Shown: positions 1 to 8,292 of the stretch, one piece after another
Layout of the letters: every line of letters begins with the position of its first letter
How positions within the stretch are numbered: position 1 is the stretch's first letter
Origin: Gammaproteobacteria bacterium
GTDB taxonomy: Bacteria > Pseudomonadota > Gammaproteobacteria > Xanthomonadales > SZUA-36
Direction: 5' to 3'
Assembly: GCA_030428105.1 (NCBI GenBank)
Contig: JAUIBE010000013.1
Coordinates: 1 to 64,000 of the forward strand
Length of the DNA: 64,000 bases
Translations under genes and position numbers: made by a program
Notes under the pieces: model-generated
What the model was told of the DNA's origin: nothing
What the model saw: only the letters and a program-made list of their open reading frames with translations
The model's database searches: none

Positions 1-1313
1 CCCACGTCGGCCCGCCAGTCCTTCAGTTTCTGCGCCAGCCGCGCCACTTCTTCGGGGTGTTCGGCCGCAAGGTCTTGTTCTTCGCCACGGTCGGATTCGA
101 GATCGTAGAGCGTAAACGCGCCGGGTTCACCCATGATGGACGGCTCGAACCATTCAATCAGCTTGTAATTACCCTCGACGATGGCGCCGGCCGGCAGGTA
201 GCCCAGGTGGTGGTAGTGCGGGTAGTGAAAGTAGAGCGCATCGCGGGAAACCGTGCCCGTGCCTGCCAGCACCGGCGACAGGCTCTCGCCATCCAGGCCG
301 GGCGGAAGACTGGCGACGCCCATTGCCTGGGCGATGGTTACGTACAGATCCTCGGTGATCACGGGCACATCGCTGGCTGATCCCGCCGTCACCACCCCGG
401 GCCACTTGATGACCATCGGCACGCGGATGCCGCCCTGCCAGATCATGGCCTTGCCGCCACGGAACGGCGCCTGGTCCTGCAGCATTTCCAAGCCGCCATT
501 GTCCGATACGAAAACGACCAGCGTGTTCTGCTCCAGCCCGAGGGTTTTGAGCGTGTCGAGAATCTCGCCAATGCCCGTATCCATGGTCTCGATCATGGCG
601 CCCATGACCGGGTTGTGAATGTCCAGCTCAGCACCCGGCTTGGCCTCGTACTTGCCCACCAGTTCCGGCGCCTCGATTAAAGGTCGATGTACCACGTGGT
701 GCGGCACGTAAAGAAAAAACTGCTCGTCCTTGTGACGCTGGATGAAGTCAACCGAACGGCGGGTGATCTCGCGCGAGTGATGGGCATCTGAGTACGGGTC
801 GGTGTCTGGCTCGGGCTTGACCGTTGTCAGCACCTCGTCAAAACCCTGCGACTCCGGGTCCTTGGGGCGGCCCGGCTCGTAGTTCTTGTCCTTGTTAAGG
901 TGCCACTTGCCGAAGTGTCCCGTCACGTAACCCTGCTGCTTGGCCAGCTCGGCCAGCGTGACCTCTTCCAGCGGCAGGCCCGGTGCGATTTCGGCCTGGT
1001 TGAGCCGCGCATAAGGAAAGGAAGCGCCCGGAATGTAATCGGTAATGTGCAGGCGCGCCGGATTCTTGCCGGACATCAGCGCCGCACGCGTCGGCGAGCA
1101 CACCGGGTTCGAGGAATAGGCTTCATCAAAGCGCATTCCCTCGTCAGCCAGCCGGTCGATGCTGGGAGTTTCGTAATACTCGGTGCCGTTGTAGCCAACC
1201 TGGTTCCAACCCATGTCGTCGGCAACGATCAGGACGATGTTCGGCAGTGGTTCCTGGCCGGCGTTTGCCACCGAAATGAGGAGGAAGCTGAAAAAGACTG
1301 TAAACGTTTTCAT
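1..1313 (-). CDS. Secreted sulfatase (arylsulfatase family), C-terminus cut by window edge
   Basis: Hydrolyses sulfate esters, probably in the periplasm or outside the cell. About 437 codons are visible. The N-terminus MKTFTVFFSFLLISVANA is a clear signal peptide. It is followed by the metal-binding start of the sulfatase fold (NIVLIVADDMGWNQVGYNG) and the formylglycine motif CSPTR with Cys72 as the residue to be converted by a sulfatase-modifying enzyme. Downstream are GKWHL and the second metal-site motif (VSDNGG). The stop codon lies beyond base 1. The ATG at 1313 is chosen because it gives the signal peptide. The substrate cannot be told from sequence. No FGE/SUMF1 gene is in the window. 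Confidence 0.93.
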   Translation of the reverse strand, partial: MKTFTVFFSFLLISVANAGQEPLPNIVLIVADDMGWNQVGYNGTEYYETPSIDRLADEGMRFDEAYSSNPVCSPTRAALMSGKNPARLHITDYIPGASFPYARLNQAEIAPGLPLEEVTLAELAKQQGYVTGHFGKWHLNKDKNYEPGRPKDPESQGFDEVLTTVKPEPDTDPYSDAHHSREITRRSVDFIQRHKDEQFFLYVPHHVVHRPLIEAPELVGKYEAKPGAELDIHNPVMGAMIETMDTGIGEILDTLKTLGLEQNTLVVFVSDNGGLEMLQDQAPFRGGKAMIWQGGIRVPMVIKWPGVVTAGSASDVPVITEDLYVTIAQAMGVASLPPGLDGESLSPVLAGTGTVSRDALYFHYPHYHHLGYLPAGAIVEGNYKLIEWFEPSIMGEPGAFTLYDLESDRGEEQDLAAEHPEEVARLAQKLKDWRADV

Positions 1314-1366
1314 AATCATGTGGCGATTATCACCAAAAGGATGGTTTTTTGCAAAGGGGGGCTGAT

Positions 1367-1418
1367 GCGCCCGACAGGATGAAAGTGGCTTTAGATGACT
1401 GGCGCGCCCGACAGGATT
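1367..1418. repeat. Two partial copies of the tRNA-Arg 3' end
   Basis: Bases 1401-1418 repeat 1561-1578, the last part of the tRNA-Arg gene, exactly, and the match extends imperfectly upstream over 1382-1400 versus 1541-1560. A shorter copy (GCGCCCGACAGGAT) lies at 1367-1380. Such 3'-end copies next to a tRNA can be scars of site-specific integration or of tRNA duplication and decay. No integrase is visible. Confidence 0.7.
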
Positions 1419-1525
1419 GTCGAGCACCGTCCATGGTGCTCGCCCTGCGGGCGCCCTGCGGGCGACCAAATTCGCTCCCGGCGAATTTGTCGAACCTGTT
1501 CGAACCCTGGGGTTACATCAGTCAC

Positions 1526-1549
1526 AAAAAAACCACCTTTAAAGGTGGC
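1526..1549 (-). terminator. Intrinsic terminator of tRNA-Arg
   Basis: Read on the minus strand, the hairpin CCACC-TTTAAA-GGTGG is followed by a run of seven T, starting about 11 bases after the tRNA CCA end. This is a standard factor-independent terminator for the tRNA transcript. Confidence 0.8.
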
Positions 1550-1559
1550 TTTTGGTGAC

Positions 1560-1636
1560 TGGCGCGCCCGACAGGATTCGAACCTGTGACCTCTGCCTTC
1601 GGAGGGCAGCACTCTATCCAGCTGAGCTACGGGCGC
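1560..1636 (-). tRNA. tRNA-Arg (anticodon CCG)
   Basis: The minus strand folds as a complete 77-base cloverleaf. The acceptor stem is GCGCCCG/CGGGCGC with discriminator G and an encoded CCA. The D arm is GCTCAGCTGGATAGAGT, the anticodon stem CTGCC/GGCAG with loop CTCCGAA (anticodon CCG), and the T arm ACAGG-TTCGAAT-CCTGT. It reads the CGG arginine codon. Confidence 0.95.
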
Positions 1637-1742
1637 CCTGAAAATACGTAAAAATTCCGAGGGCGCGTAGTTTAGCGGCTTTGCGTGGCCCAAGTAAACG
1701 CAGGCCAGTGCGCGTAGCGGTGCGTTTCGCGCCCCAGGTGGC

Positions 1743-1748
1743 TATAAT
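1743..1748 (+). promoter_or_regulatory. Possible -10 box (TATAAT) upstream of the cytochrome c gene
   Basis: A perfect TATAAT lies 63 bases before the ATG of the cytochrome c5-like gene. The matching -35 position (about 1720-1725, GTGCGT) is poor, so this would be a weak or activator-dependent promoter if real. Confidence 0.35.
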
Positions 1749-1759
1749 ACGCCCCTTCC

Positions 1760-1786
1760 GGGACGCGGTAGTTCGCGCCCTTTTTT
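1760..1786 (+). terminator. Terminator-like hairpin in the leader of the cytochrome c gene
   Basis: GGG(A)CGCG-GTAGTT-CGCGCCC followed by six T forms a short hairpin with one bulged A. It sits between the TATAAT box and the start codon at 1811. It could be an attenuator, the end of a short leader RNA, or the end of an upstream transcript. No leader peptide or riboswitch fold is recognised. Confidence 0.4.
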
Positions 1787-1810
1787 CATACTCCTGATTC
1801 GGTTTCTGGC

Positions 1811-2305
1811 ATGGCAGACGACAAAACATTTATCCGCCGCTTTAGCGTAATCATTGTGGGCCTGGTGATTTTCACGGTGCTCATCATCATGCTGGCGACA
1901 ACCTTCCAGAGCCCGCCTGACCCGGCGGACAACCCTTCGCAGCTAACCCTGGCTGAAGAGCGCATTGCGCCAGTCGCTGGCGTTCGCACCAGCGAAGATG
2001 ACCCGGGTGGCCTGGTGGCCAGCACGGGCGCGCCTGCAGAAGCCGAATCCGGCTCAAGCGCGCCATTCGATGGCTCGCTGGACGGCAAGCTGATCTACGA
2101 CAACGTATGCTCGGCCTGTCACGCTGCCGGCGTTGCAGGCGCACCGGTTCCGGGCGGGACCATGAACGACCGTGCCGGGCAAGGCCTGGATGCCCTGGTG
2201 GCCAACGCCATCAATGGCATCAACGTCATGCCGCCACGCGGTGGCAACAGCAACCTGACCGACGAGCAGGTGCAAGCCGCGGTTGAGTACATGCTCAACC
2301 CCTAA
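1811..2305 (+). CDS. Membrane-anchored cytochrome c5-like protein
   Basis: Electron carrier, 164 aa. An N-terminal hydrophobic segment (about residues 11-32, VIIVGLVIFTVLIIMLA) should anchor it in the inner membrane with the heme domain in the periplasm. A low-complexity linker (about 35-85) leads to a single mono-heme domain with CSACH (Cys100, Cys103, His104) and a C-terminal MPPRGG holding the likely Met ligand, as in the cytochrome c5/CycB family. The nuclease gene starts four bases after its stop. Partner oxidases are not encoded nearby. Start chosen at the first ATG; the ribosome site before it is weak. Confidence 0.88.
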   Translation: MADDKTFIRRFSVIIVGLVIFTVLIIMLATTFQSPPDPADNPSQLTLAEERIAPVAGVRTSEDDPGGLVASTGAPAEAESGSSAPFDGSLDGKLIYDNVCSACHAAGVAGAPVPGGTMNDRAGQGLDALVANAINGINVMPPRGGNSNLTDEQVQAAVEYMLNP

Positions 2306-2309
2306 AGCG

Positions 2310-4058
2310 GTGCCCCACCGCAATACCTTTCTGATCATGGTGCTGGCCGCCCTGGTGGCGGCCTGCGCTGAACAATCTGCGCCCGCTCCAGGCTCAACCG
2401 CGCCGGGTGACCTGTGCGCCGCGGCGGTCACGCCAATTCCCGAGGTGCAAGGCACGGGGTTTTCATCTCCGTTATCAGGCCAGCCCGCCACCATCCGTGG
2501 CGTGGTCACGCTCACCAGTCCGCAGGGCGCCTATGTTCAGGAAGCCCAGGTGCGGCCTGAACGCGATGCCTCCCACGCCCTGTTCGTGGCCTCGCCTGAA
2601 TTGGCCTCCAGCGTTACGGCTGGCGCGCTGGTTACAGCCAGCGGTACGGTGGAAGAGCTGGGCGAAGGCGCGGATACGCTGACAGCACTGTCAACGCCAA
2701 TCGAGTTTGCCGAGTGCGGGAAAGGGCCGGAGCTGCCGGACTTCGATGCCCGGCTTCCGCTGAATGCCACCGATCGCGAGGCCTACGAGGGCATGCGCCT
2801 GAGCCTGTCGCAACCACTGACCGTCACCGCGGTGCGTGACCTGCCGGAGGGCGAGATCATCGTCAACGCCCGCGGCCTCATGCGAGCGCCTACCGAAGTG
2901 GCTCTGCCGGGCGAAGACGCGCGGACTTATAAGCAGCGCAACCACGATTGGTCGCTCACCGTGTACAACGAGGCGCTGCGTTCGCTGGACCCGTATACCG
3001 AGATGAGCGCGGGCACCTTGCTCAACGCATTGTCCGGGGTGTTGGGTCACGATGGCTTCGGCCCGGCTCTTTACGCCCCCGGATCTCTGGAATTCGTTTC
3101 CAGCCCGGCACCCGTTCTGCCGCCCGCGGAACCCGGCACCATCCGTGCGGCCGGCTTCAACCTATATGAATACTTCAACGGCGATGGCCAGGGCGGCGGC
3201 TTTCCCGGCGAACGCGGCGCGGAATCCAGCGAGGCCTTTAACCGCCAGGTAGAGCGCATCGCCACCGCCGTCATGCAGATCCAGCCCGATGTGCTGGCGG
3301 TGATGGAGGTGGAAAATGACGGATTTGGCGCCAACAGCGCCATCCAGCACCTTGCCGGCGTGCTCACCAGGGTGCTGGGGCCGGAATACGTTGTGGCCGT
3401 ACCCGAAGGCGAAAGGGTTGGCAGCGACGTGATCAGCGTGGGGCTGGTGTACCGCAACGACCGGCTGCAGGCCGTCGGCCCGGCGAGAATTCTGCAAGGC
3501 GAATCATTCGGCGATGTAAACCGTGCGCCGCTGGCGCAGCGCCTGCGCGACCGCCAAAGCGGCGAGACCTTCGTGGTGGTCGCCAACCACCTCAAGTCGA
3601 AGGGCTGGTGCCCGGAGTCCGGCCCGGATACCGACCAGGATGATGGCCAGGCCTGCTGGAACCACTCGCGGGTTGAAGGCGCGCTGCAAACTGTTCGGTG
3701 GGCCAGGCAATTGGCGGCGGCAGGCGGCACGTCCCACATCCTGCTGCTGGGAGACTTCAATGCCTACCGCCAGGAGGACCCGGTTCGCGCCATTCGTGAC
3801 GAGGGCCTGGTGGAGTTGGTTGAAGCCAGCCAACCGGGCATGCACCAGTACAGCTATATCTATCGGGGCGCGGCTGGAACGCTGGATTATGCCTTTGCCA
3901 GCGAGTCACTGGCGCAGCTTACAAGCCGGGCGCTGATCTGGAACATCAACGCCGCTTACCCGCTTTCGACGCGGCCCTCCGAACCCTGGCTGCGTTCTTC
4001 CGACCACGACCCGGTGGTGGTGGATTTCCGCCTTACCCAGCCCGACACTTCAGACTGA
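2310..4058 (+). CDS. Secreted endonuclease/exonuclease/phosphatase-family nuclease (ExeM/NucH-like lipoprotein)
   Basis: Predicted extracellular or outer-membrane DNase, 582 aa. The GTG at 2310 gives an N-terminus ending in LVAAC, a good lipobox. The same frame is open upstream to a TTG at 2283, inside the preceding gene. Residues about 30-120 resemble the OB-like N-domain of ExeM nucleases (RGVVTL, GAYVQEA). The catalytic EEP domain follows from about 270: MEVENDG (metal-binding Glu), NHLKSKGW, GDFNAY and SSDHDPVV with the catalytic Asp-His pair. A cysteine-bearing stretch near NHLKSKGW is typical of ExeM homologues. Likely roles are phosphate/DNA scavenging or turnover of matrix DNA. Its 3' end overlaps the convergent acpH gene by about 100 bases. 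Confidence 0.88.
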   Translation: MPHRNTFLIMVLAALVAACAEQSAPAPGSTAPGDLCAAAVTPIPEVQGTGFSSPLSGQPATIRGVVTLTSPQGAYVQEAQVRPERDASHALFVASPELASSVTAGALVTASGTVEELGEGADTLTALSTPIEFAECGKGPELPDFDARLPLNATDREAYEGMRLSLSQPLTVTAVRDLPEGEIIVNARGLMRAPTEVALPGEDARTYKQRNHDWSLTVYNEALRSLDPYTEMSAGTLLNALSGVLGHDGFGPALYAPGSLEFVSSPAPVLPPAEPGTIRAAGFNLYEYFNGDGQGGGFPGERGAESSEAFNRQVERIATAVMQIQPDVLAVMEVENDGFGANSAIQHLAGVLTRVLGPEYVVAVPEGERVGSDVISVGLVYRNDRLQAVGPARILQGESFGDVNRAPLAQRLRDRQSGETFVVVANHLKSKGWCPESGPDTDQDDGQACWNHSRVEGALQTVRWARQLAAAGGTSHILLLGDFNAYRQEDPVRAIRDEGLVELVEASQPGMHQYSYIYRGAAGTLDYAFASESLAQLTSRALIWNINAAYPLSTRPSEPWLRSSDHDPVVVDFRLTQPDTSD

Positions 4059-4609
4059 ATCTCCGGAAACGCGGCTTCGAAACACACGCCGAATGCCGGC
4101 TTCAGTTCCGCCCAGATTTCATCCACGCGGTGCAGCGGGTTGGGGCGCAGAAAGCGCCGACCCACGCCACGCAGGCTGCGCAGCACCTCTTCCTGGTTAC
4201 GGTAGTTGGCGAACAGGCCGCGCTGGTCGGCGTAGGCCATGAAGGCGCGCAGTTTTCGGGGAACCAGCTGGTTGTATCGCGCCAGCAGCTCGCGCACGCC
4301 TGCATCGAACGATTCAAGGCTTTCGTCACTGTAGCGGTCCCAGCGCAGGGCCAGTTCGTGGTCTAACGCCAGGTCAATGATAATGCCGGCATAGCGCCGG
4401 AAGGGCTTCTCGATCTGCCTGCGCAGGGCCACCACGTCATCCTGCTCATCGATGGTGGAATCGATAAACCGATGCAGCGCAATGCCGGCCTGAACATTCT
4501 CCGGATAGCGCGCCAGGGCGCGTTTCCCCTTGGTGAAGTCGCCCAGCAGCGCGCCGAGGCGGAGACCGTCATCGTCGCCCGCCAGGAGCAAGTGGGCCAG
4601 GAAATTCAT
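3956..4609 (-). CDS. acpH: Acyl carrier protein phosphodiesterase
   Basis: Removes the 4'-phosphopantetheine group from holo-ACP in the cytosol. The 217 aa protein starts MNFLAHLLLA and carries the family's conserved LGALLGDFTKG, HRFIDSTIDE and IIIDLALDHELA stretches, which contain the metal-binding His and Asp residues of this HD-like fold. E. coli AcpH is 193 aa. The last 25 or so residues here are low complexity and antisense to the nuclease gene, so they probably result from read-through past the ancestral stop. Converges with the nuclease gene and diverges from the hydrolase gene at 4678. Confidence 0.9.
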   Translation of the reverse strand: MNFLAHLLLAGDDDGLRLGALLGDFTKGKRALARYPENVQAGIALHRFIDSTIDEQDDVVALRRQIEKPFRRYAGIIIDLALDHELALRWDRYSDESLESFDAGVRELLARYNQLVPRKLRAFMAYADQRGLFANYRNQEEVLRSLRGVGRRFLRPNPLHRVDEIWAELKPAFGVCFEAAFPEIQSEVSGWVRRKSTTTGSWSEERSQGSEGRVESG

Positions 4610-4677
4610 CCGGCAACCCTAACAGATCAAAGCGTCACTGCGGTATCATTTGCGCTCTCTCAAAACCGCCCTATGCC

Positions 4678-5364
4678 ATGACCCAGGCTGACATAGCCGA
4701 CCACGACAAGCCGTTCCCCGCAGAACGCGAGGAATTTCTCCTGCGCGGCCCCGCGGGCGCGCTGGAATGTATTGCCGATGTGCCCGATCCGGAGGAGGAA
4801 GTCGCCGCCACCATCGTGGTGTGTCATCCCCACCCGCAGCATGGCGGCACCATGCACAACAAGGTGGTCACCATCATTGAGCGCTCGATGCGCGAGCTCG
4901 GCCTGCGCACCGTACTGTTCAACTACCGCGGCGTGGGTGAAAGCGAGGGCAGCTTTGATGACGGCTACGGCGAAACCGACGACCTGTTCTCGGTCATCGA
5001 GTGGGTGCGCCGTGCGCGACCCAACGATGCGCTGTGGCTGGCGGGATTCTCATTCGGCGCCTACATCAGCCTGCGCGCGGCCCAGAACGTGAAACTTGGC
5101 CAGCTGATCTCCGTGGCGCCCCCGGTAGACCGCTACGGCGTCGCCGAGCTGGATCATCCCGGCTGCCCGTGGCTGGTGGTGCAGGGTGATGAGGACGACG
5201 TGGTCAGCTTCGATTCCGTGCAGGCCTGGGTAGACGCCCTGGATCCGGCGCCCGACTTCGTGGCCATGCACCGCACCGGCCATTTCTTCCATCGCCGCCT
5301 GATGGACCTGCGCGGCCTGCTCAAGAACGGTGTTCGTGACCAACTTCCCGGCGCCGCCACTTGA
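4678..5364 (+). CDS. Alpha/beta hydrolase (COG2945-type, dienelactone-hydrolase-like)
   Basis: Cytosolic serine hydrolase of unknown substrate, 228 aa. Visible features are an oxyanion-region HPHPQHGG, the strand-turn FNYRGVGESEG, the nucleophile elbow GFSFGA (Ser125), an acid-loop candidate QGDEDDVV and the C-terminal HRTGHFFH with the catalytic His. No signal peptide. The zapE reading frame starts inside its last 35 bases, so the two are co-translated. Homologues next to zapE are conserved hypotheticals without an assigned reaction. Confidence 0.85.
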   Translation: MTQADIADHDKPFPAEREEFLLRGPAGALECIADVPDPEEEVAATIVVCHPHPQHGGTMHNKVVTIIERSMRELGLRTVLFNYRGVGESEGSFDDGYGETDDLFSVIEWVRRARPNDALWLAGFSFGAYISLRAAQNVKLGQLISVAPPVDRYGVAELDHPGCPWLVVQGDEDDVVSFDSVQAWVDALDPAPDFVAMHRTGHFFHRRLMDLRGLLKNGVRDQLPGAAT

Positions 5365-6442
5365 ACGCTATCGCGAACTGACCGGCAGCGGCCGGTTTAG
5401 CGCCGACCCCGAGCAGGAAAAGGCGGTACAGGCGCTTGATGCCCTGTGGCGCACGCTGCAGCAGCCTTCCAAGTCGCAGCGCAGCCTCAAAGGCCTGCTG
5501 AAACGGGTCAGGGGCGAACACTCCGGCCGTGAACAAGGCATCTACCTGTGGGGCAGCGTTGGCCGCGGCAAGACCTGGCTGATGGACCTGTTCTACGCCT
5601 CCCTGCCGGTCAAGCGCAAGCGTCGCATTCACTTCCATCGCTTCATGCAACGCGTGCACGACGCGCTGGGCGAGATGGGCGAGGTTGCCGACCCACTGCC
5701 ACGCATTGCCAAAACCTGGGCCGACGAGGCCCGCGTGTTGTGCTTTGACGAGTTCTACGTCTCTGACATCGGCGACGCGATGCTGCTCTCGGGGCTGTTG
5801 CAAGCCCTGTTTGACCACGGCGTGGTGCTGGTCACCACCTCCAACTGCCACCCCGACGATCTCTACCGCGAAGGGTTGCAGCGCGCCAAGTTCCTGCCAG
5901 CCATCGAAGCGCTAAAGCAGCACTGCCGCGTGATCGAGGTGGGTGGCGACGCCGACTACCGCCTGCGCATCCTCGAACGCTCGGTGACCTACCATCACCC
6001 GCTGGACGACGCCGCGGAGCAGGCCATCATGGCCAGCTATGAGCAGATTGCCTGCGGCAGCGAGCTGGACACCAACCTGGAAGTGAACGGCCGCATCATC
6101 AAGGCGCGGCGGCGTTCCGATGGCGTCGCCTGGTTCAGTTTCGGTGCGCTTTGCGAAGGCCCGCGCAGCAGCCGCGATTACATATCGCTGGCGCGCGCGT
6201 TCAATACCGTGCTGATTTCCGGGGTGCGGGTCATGGGAGAGAACGATGCCGACATCGCGCGCCGCTTCATCAACCTGGTGGACGAGTTCTACGACCGTAA
6301 CGTCAAGCTTCTGATCAGCGCCGAGGCGGCGCCTGACCAGCTATATACCGGCCAGCGACTCTCTTTCGAGTTTCAGCGCACCACGTCGCGCCTGACCGAG
6401 ATGCAATCACGCGACTATCTCGCCCGGCCGCATCGGGCCTGA
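5330..6442 (+). CDS. zapE: Cell division ATPase ZapE (AFG1 family)
   Basis: P-loop ATPase that associates with the Z-ring during late division, particularly under oxygen limitation or stress. The 370 aa length matches the family. The Walker A is GSVGRGKTWLMD, followed by LFYASLP and HFHRFM; Walker B is LCFDEFYVSD, with AMLLSGLLQALF and LVTTSNCHPDDLY after it. The C-terminal VDEFYDRNVKLLISAE and FEFQRTTSRLTEMQS are diagnostic. GTG at 5330 is used, overlapping the hydrolase gene; a GTG at 5336 is equally possible. A strong hairpin follows the stop. Confidence 0.95.
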   Translation: MFVTNFPAPPLERYRELTGSGRFSADPEQEKAVQALDALWRTLQQPSKSQRSLKGLLKRVRGEHSGREQGIYLWGSVGRGKTWLMDLFYASLPVKRKRRIHFHRFMQRVHDALGEMGEVADPLPRIAKTWADEARVLCFDEFYVSDIGDAMLLSGLLQALFDHGVVLVTTSNCHPDDLYREGLQRAKFLPAIEALKQHCRVIEVGGDADYRLRILERSVTYHHPLDDAAEQAIMASYEQIACGSELDTNLEVNGRIIKARRRSDGVAWFSFGALCEGPRSSRDYISLARAFNTVLISGVRVMGENDADIARRFINLVDEFYDRNVKLLISAEAAPDQLYTGQRLSFEFQRTTSRLTEMQSRDYLARPHRA

Positions 6443-6497
6443 GCGCCGGTTTCGGCACCACGAGGAAAAGCGAGATTTTTCAAAACCCAGAAAAGCG

Positions 6498-6528
6498 AAA
6501 GGGCCGGTAAGGGGTCAACCGGCCCTTT
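6498..6528. terminator. Strong hairpin after zapE, probably a bidirectional terminator
   Basis: An 11 bp perfect stem (AAAGGGCCGGT / ACCGGCCCTTT) with a nine-base loop lies 55 bases after the zapE stop and upstream of the convergent bioC end. A/T tracts flank both sides but are short. It lies in a 245-base gap in which I see no gene. Confidence 0.6.
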
Positions 6529-6687
6529 CATGAGACCAAGTGCAAGGGGAACACCGGTCTCGGTACGAAACCGCGGTAAGGGGGAACCACGATCTCGAAC
6601 TGAACTGTAACTTAAATCAGGGGATTACCCAACCCCTGTGCCCAATATGATAGCCCAATGTGACACTTTTGGCAAAGCCCTTGTTCG

Positions 6688-7470
6688 CTACTTCAAACTG
6701 CGTTTCAGGGCCTCGACCGAGAAGGAAGCGACCTCGCCCTCCCCGGTTCTGATCGGCTGGCCTTCGGGTGGCCCGAACGCCGTGCCGTAGACCACTTCGT
6801 AGCACAACTCCAGTTTCTGCGATGCGGCTGCAGAGAGTTCAACAAACCCCGAGCCTCCGGTGACTGCCAACTCCGCATTCATGGCGGCGACATCAGGGTA
6901 GCTAAGGGTTATGACCTCGCTGTCCATTACTGGTTCCGCGAAGCCCGAAGAGACCAGGAAATCGCCGAGCTCCTGGAGGTCTGGCATGTACACCGGCATC
7001 TCCGCCGATTGGCCCTCGGCCACCTCCAACCCCCTGAAGCTTCCGACCCCCGGGACGCTGAAAACAAACATACCTAAGGGCTTCAAAACCCTACGAATTT
7101 CCTGCATGGCCAGGCCAAAATCCAGGGCCCAGTGTAGGGCAAAATTGCTTACCACCAGGTCGAAGCTGCGGCTGGCGAAAGGCAGCCTGCAGAAGTCCGC
7201 TTGCAGTCGATTGGGCAGAGGGCCAAGGCCACGAGACAACATGCCGCGCGAAAGATCCAGGGCGCATACAACCGCGCCAGGAAACTGCTTGCGAAGGCCA
7301 TTGGAAACCCGCCCGGTTCCGCTACCGAGGTCCAGCGCCCGGGTAGGCGCAAGGCGGGAAAAAGACAGCCGTTCCAGCAGCCGTTCACCAACCTCTCGCT
7401 CCAGCACATCATGCTGCGAATAGCGGCCCGCCGCGCGATCAAAGGCGTGTTCAATTTCAGCCAGGTTCAT
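6688..7470 (-). CDS. bioC: BioC-like malonyl-ACP O-methyltransferase
   Basis: Class I SAM-dependent methyltransferase that would methylate malonyl-ACP to start biotin synthesis. 260 aa. The N-terminal FDRAAGRYSQHDVLEREVGERLL is BioC-like. The SAM loop is ALDLGSGTGR, the acidic loop ALDLS, and VVSNFALHW corresponds to motif II. The C-terminal YEVVYGTAFGPPEG is the typical BioC end. Other bio genes are absent from the window, but the divergent comF gene at 7585 is a familiar neighbour of bio genes in gammaproteobacteria. I could not identify a BirA operator in the 114-base divergent gap. Confidence 0.85.
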   Translation of the reverse strand: MNLAEIEHAFDRAAGRYSQHDVLEREVGERLLERLSFSRLAPTRALDLGSGTGRVSNGLRKQFPGAVVCALDLSRGMLSRGLGPLPNRLQADFCRLPFASRSFDLVVSNFALHWALDFGLAMQEIRRVLKPLGMFVFSVPGVGSFRGLEVAEGQSAEMPVYMPDLQELGDFLVSSGFAEPVMDSEVITLSYPDVAAMNAELAVTGGSGFVELSAAASQKLELCYEVVYGTAFGPPEGQPIRTGEGEVASFSVEALKRSLK

Positions 7471-7584
7471 GCCGTTATCCTACCGGTAAAGGCGCGGCCA
7501 GGGCGCATTTGATAGGCGCTTTCTTACACACAATCGAGGCGATTTCCTACAAACGTTAGGTTCGCCAGTCTGCATTCTGGGTTC

Positions 7585-8286
7585 ATGGGGGTGGCCAACT
7601 GGATTTTTGACCGGGTTTTGCCGTGGCGGTGCCTGCTTTGCGGTGGTCGCGCTGCAGCCAACCTTTGCCCGGGTTGCATGGCCGACCTCCCGTGGCTGGA
7701 GCACGGATGCAGCCGCTGCGGAATTCCACTGGATGCGCTTGAAAGCGCCGGCGGAAGCATTTGCGGTGACTGTATCCGCCGTCCGCCACCCTTTGACGCA
7801 ACCGTCGCCGCCCTCGACTACGTGTTCCCCACCACGGTGCTCGCCAGGCGCTTCAAGTTCAACCGCAGCCTGGCCAGTGGCGCAGCGCTGGCAGACTGCA
7901 TGCTTCGCGCCCTGGGCTCCAACAGCGAACGCGTAGCGCCAGCGCATGCCCTGGTCCCGGTTCCGCTTCACCCCACCCGCCAAATCCAGCGCATCTACAA
8001 CCAGGCCGAGCTGCTGGCGCGGGACATTGCGCGAACCCTGGATATCCCGCTGGCTACCAACGTGCTCAAACGGGTGCGGCGAACACCGGCGCAGTCGGGC
8101 CTTTCCGCCCGCGAGCGAAGCTCCAACCTGAGGGGTGCATTTCGGGTTCGCAGGCCACCGCCGGCCCGCGTGGCGCTGGTTGACGATGTGATGACTACGG
8201 GTTCGACGGTTCGCGAATGCGCCCGCGCGCTGAAACAGGCCGGCGCCGAAACAGTCGTGGTGTGGGTTGCCGCGCGCGCCGGCTAG
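7585..8286 (+). CDS. comF: ComF family phosphoribosyltransferase-like protein
   Basis: Family linked to natural DNA uptake (ComF) and gluconate-type import (GntX), acting in the cytosol. 233 aa. N-terminal zinc-finger cysteines CLLCGG, CPGC, CSRCG and CGDC lie within residues 15-70. A type I phosphoribosyltransferase fold follows with PVPLHP, the family-specific RxYNQAELLAR and RTPAQSGLSARER, and the PRPP motif ALVDDVMTTGSTV. Divergent from bioC; converges with ubiA, six bases apart. No other competence gene is nearby. Confidence 0.92.
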   Translation: MGVANWIFDRVLPWRCLLCGGRAAANLCPGCMADLPWLEHGCSRCGIPLDALESAGGSICGDCIRRPPPFDATVAALDYVFPTTVLARRFKFNRSLASGAALADCMLRALGSNSERVAPAHALVPVPLHPTRQIQRIYNQAELLARDIARTLDIPLATNVLKRVRRTPAQSGLSARERSSNLRGAFRVRRPPPARVALVDDVMTTGSTVRECARALKQAGAETVVVWVAARAG

Positions 8287-8292
8287 GCGGGT

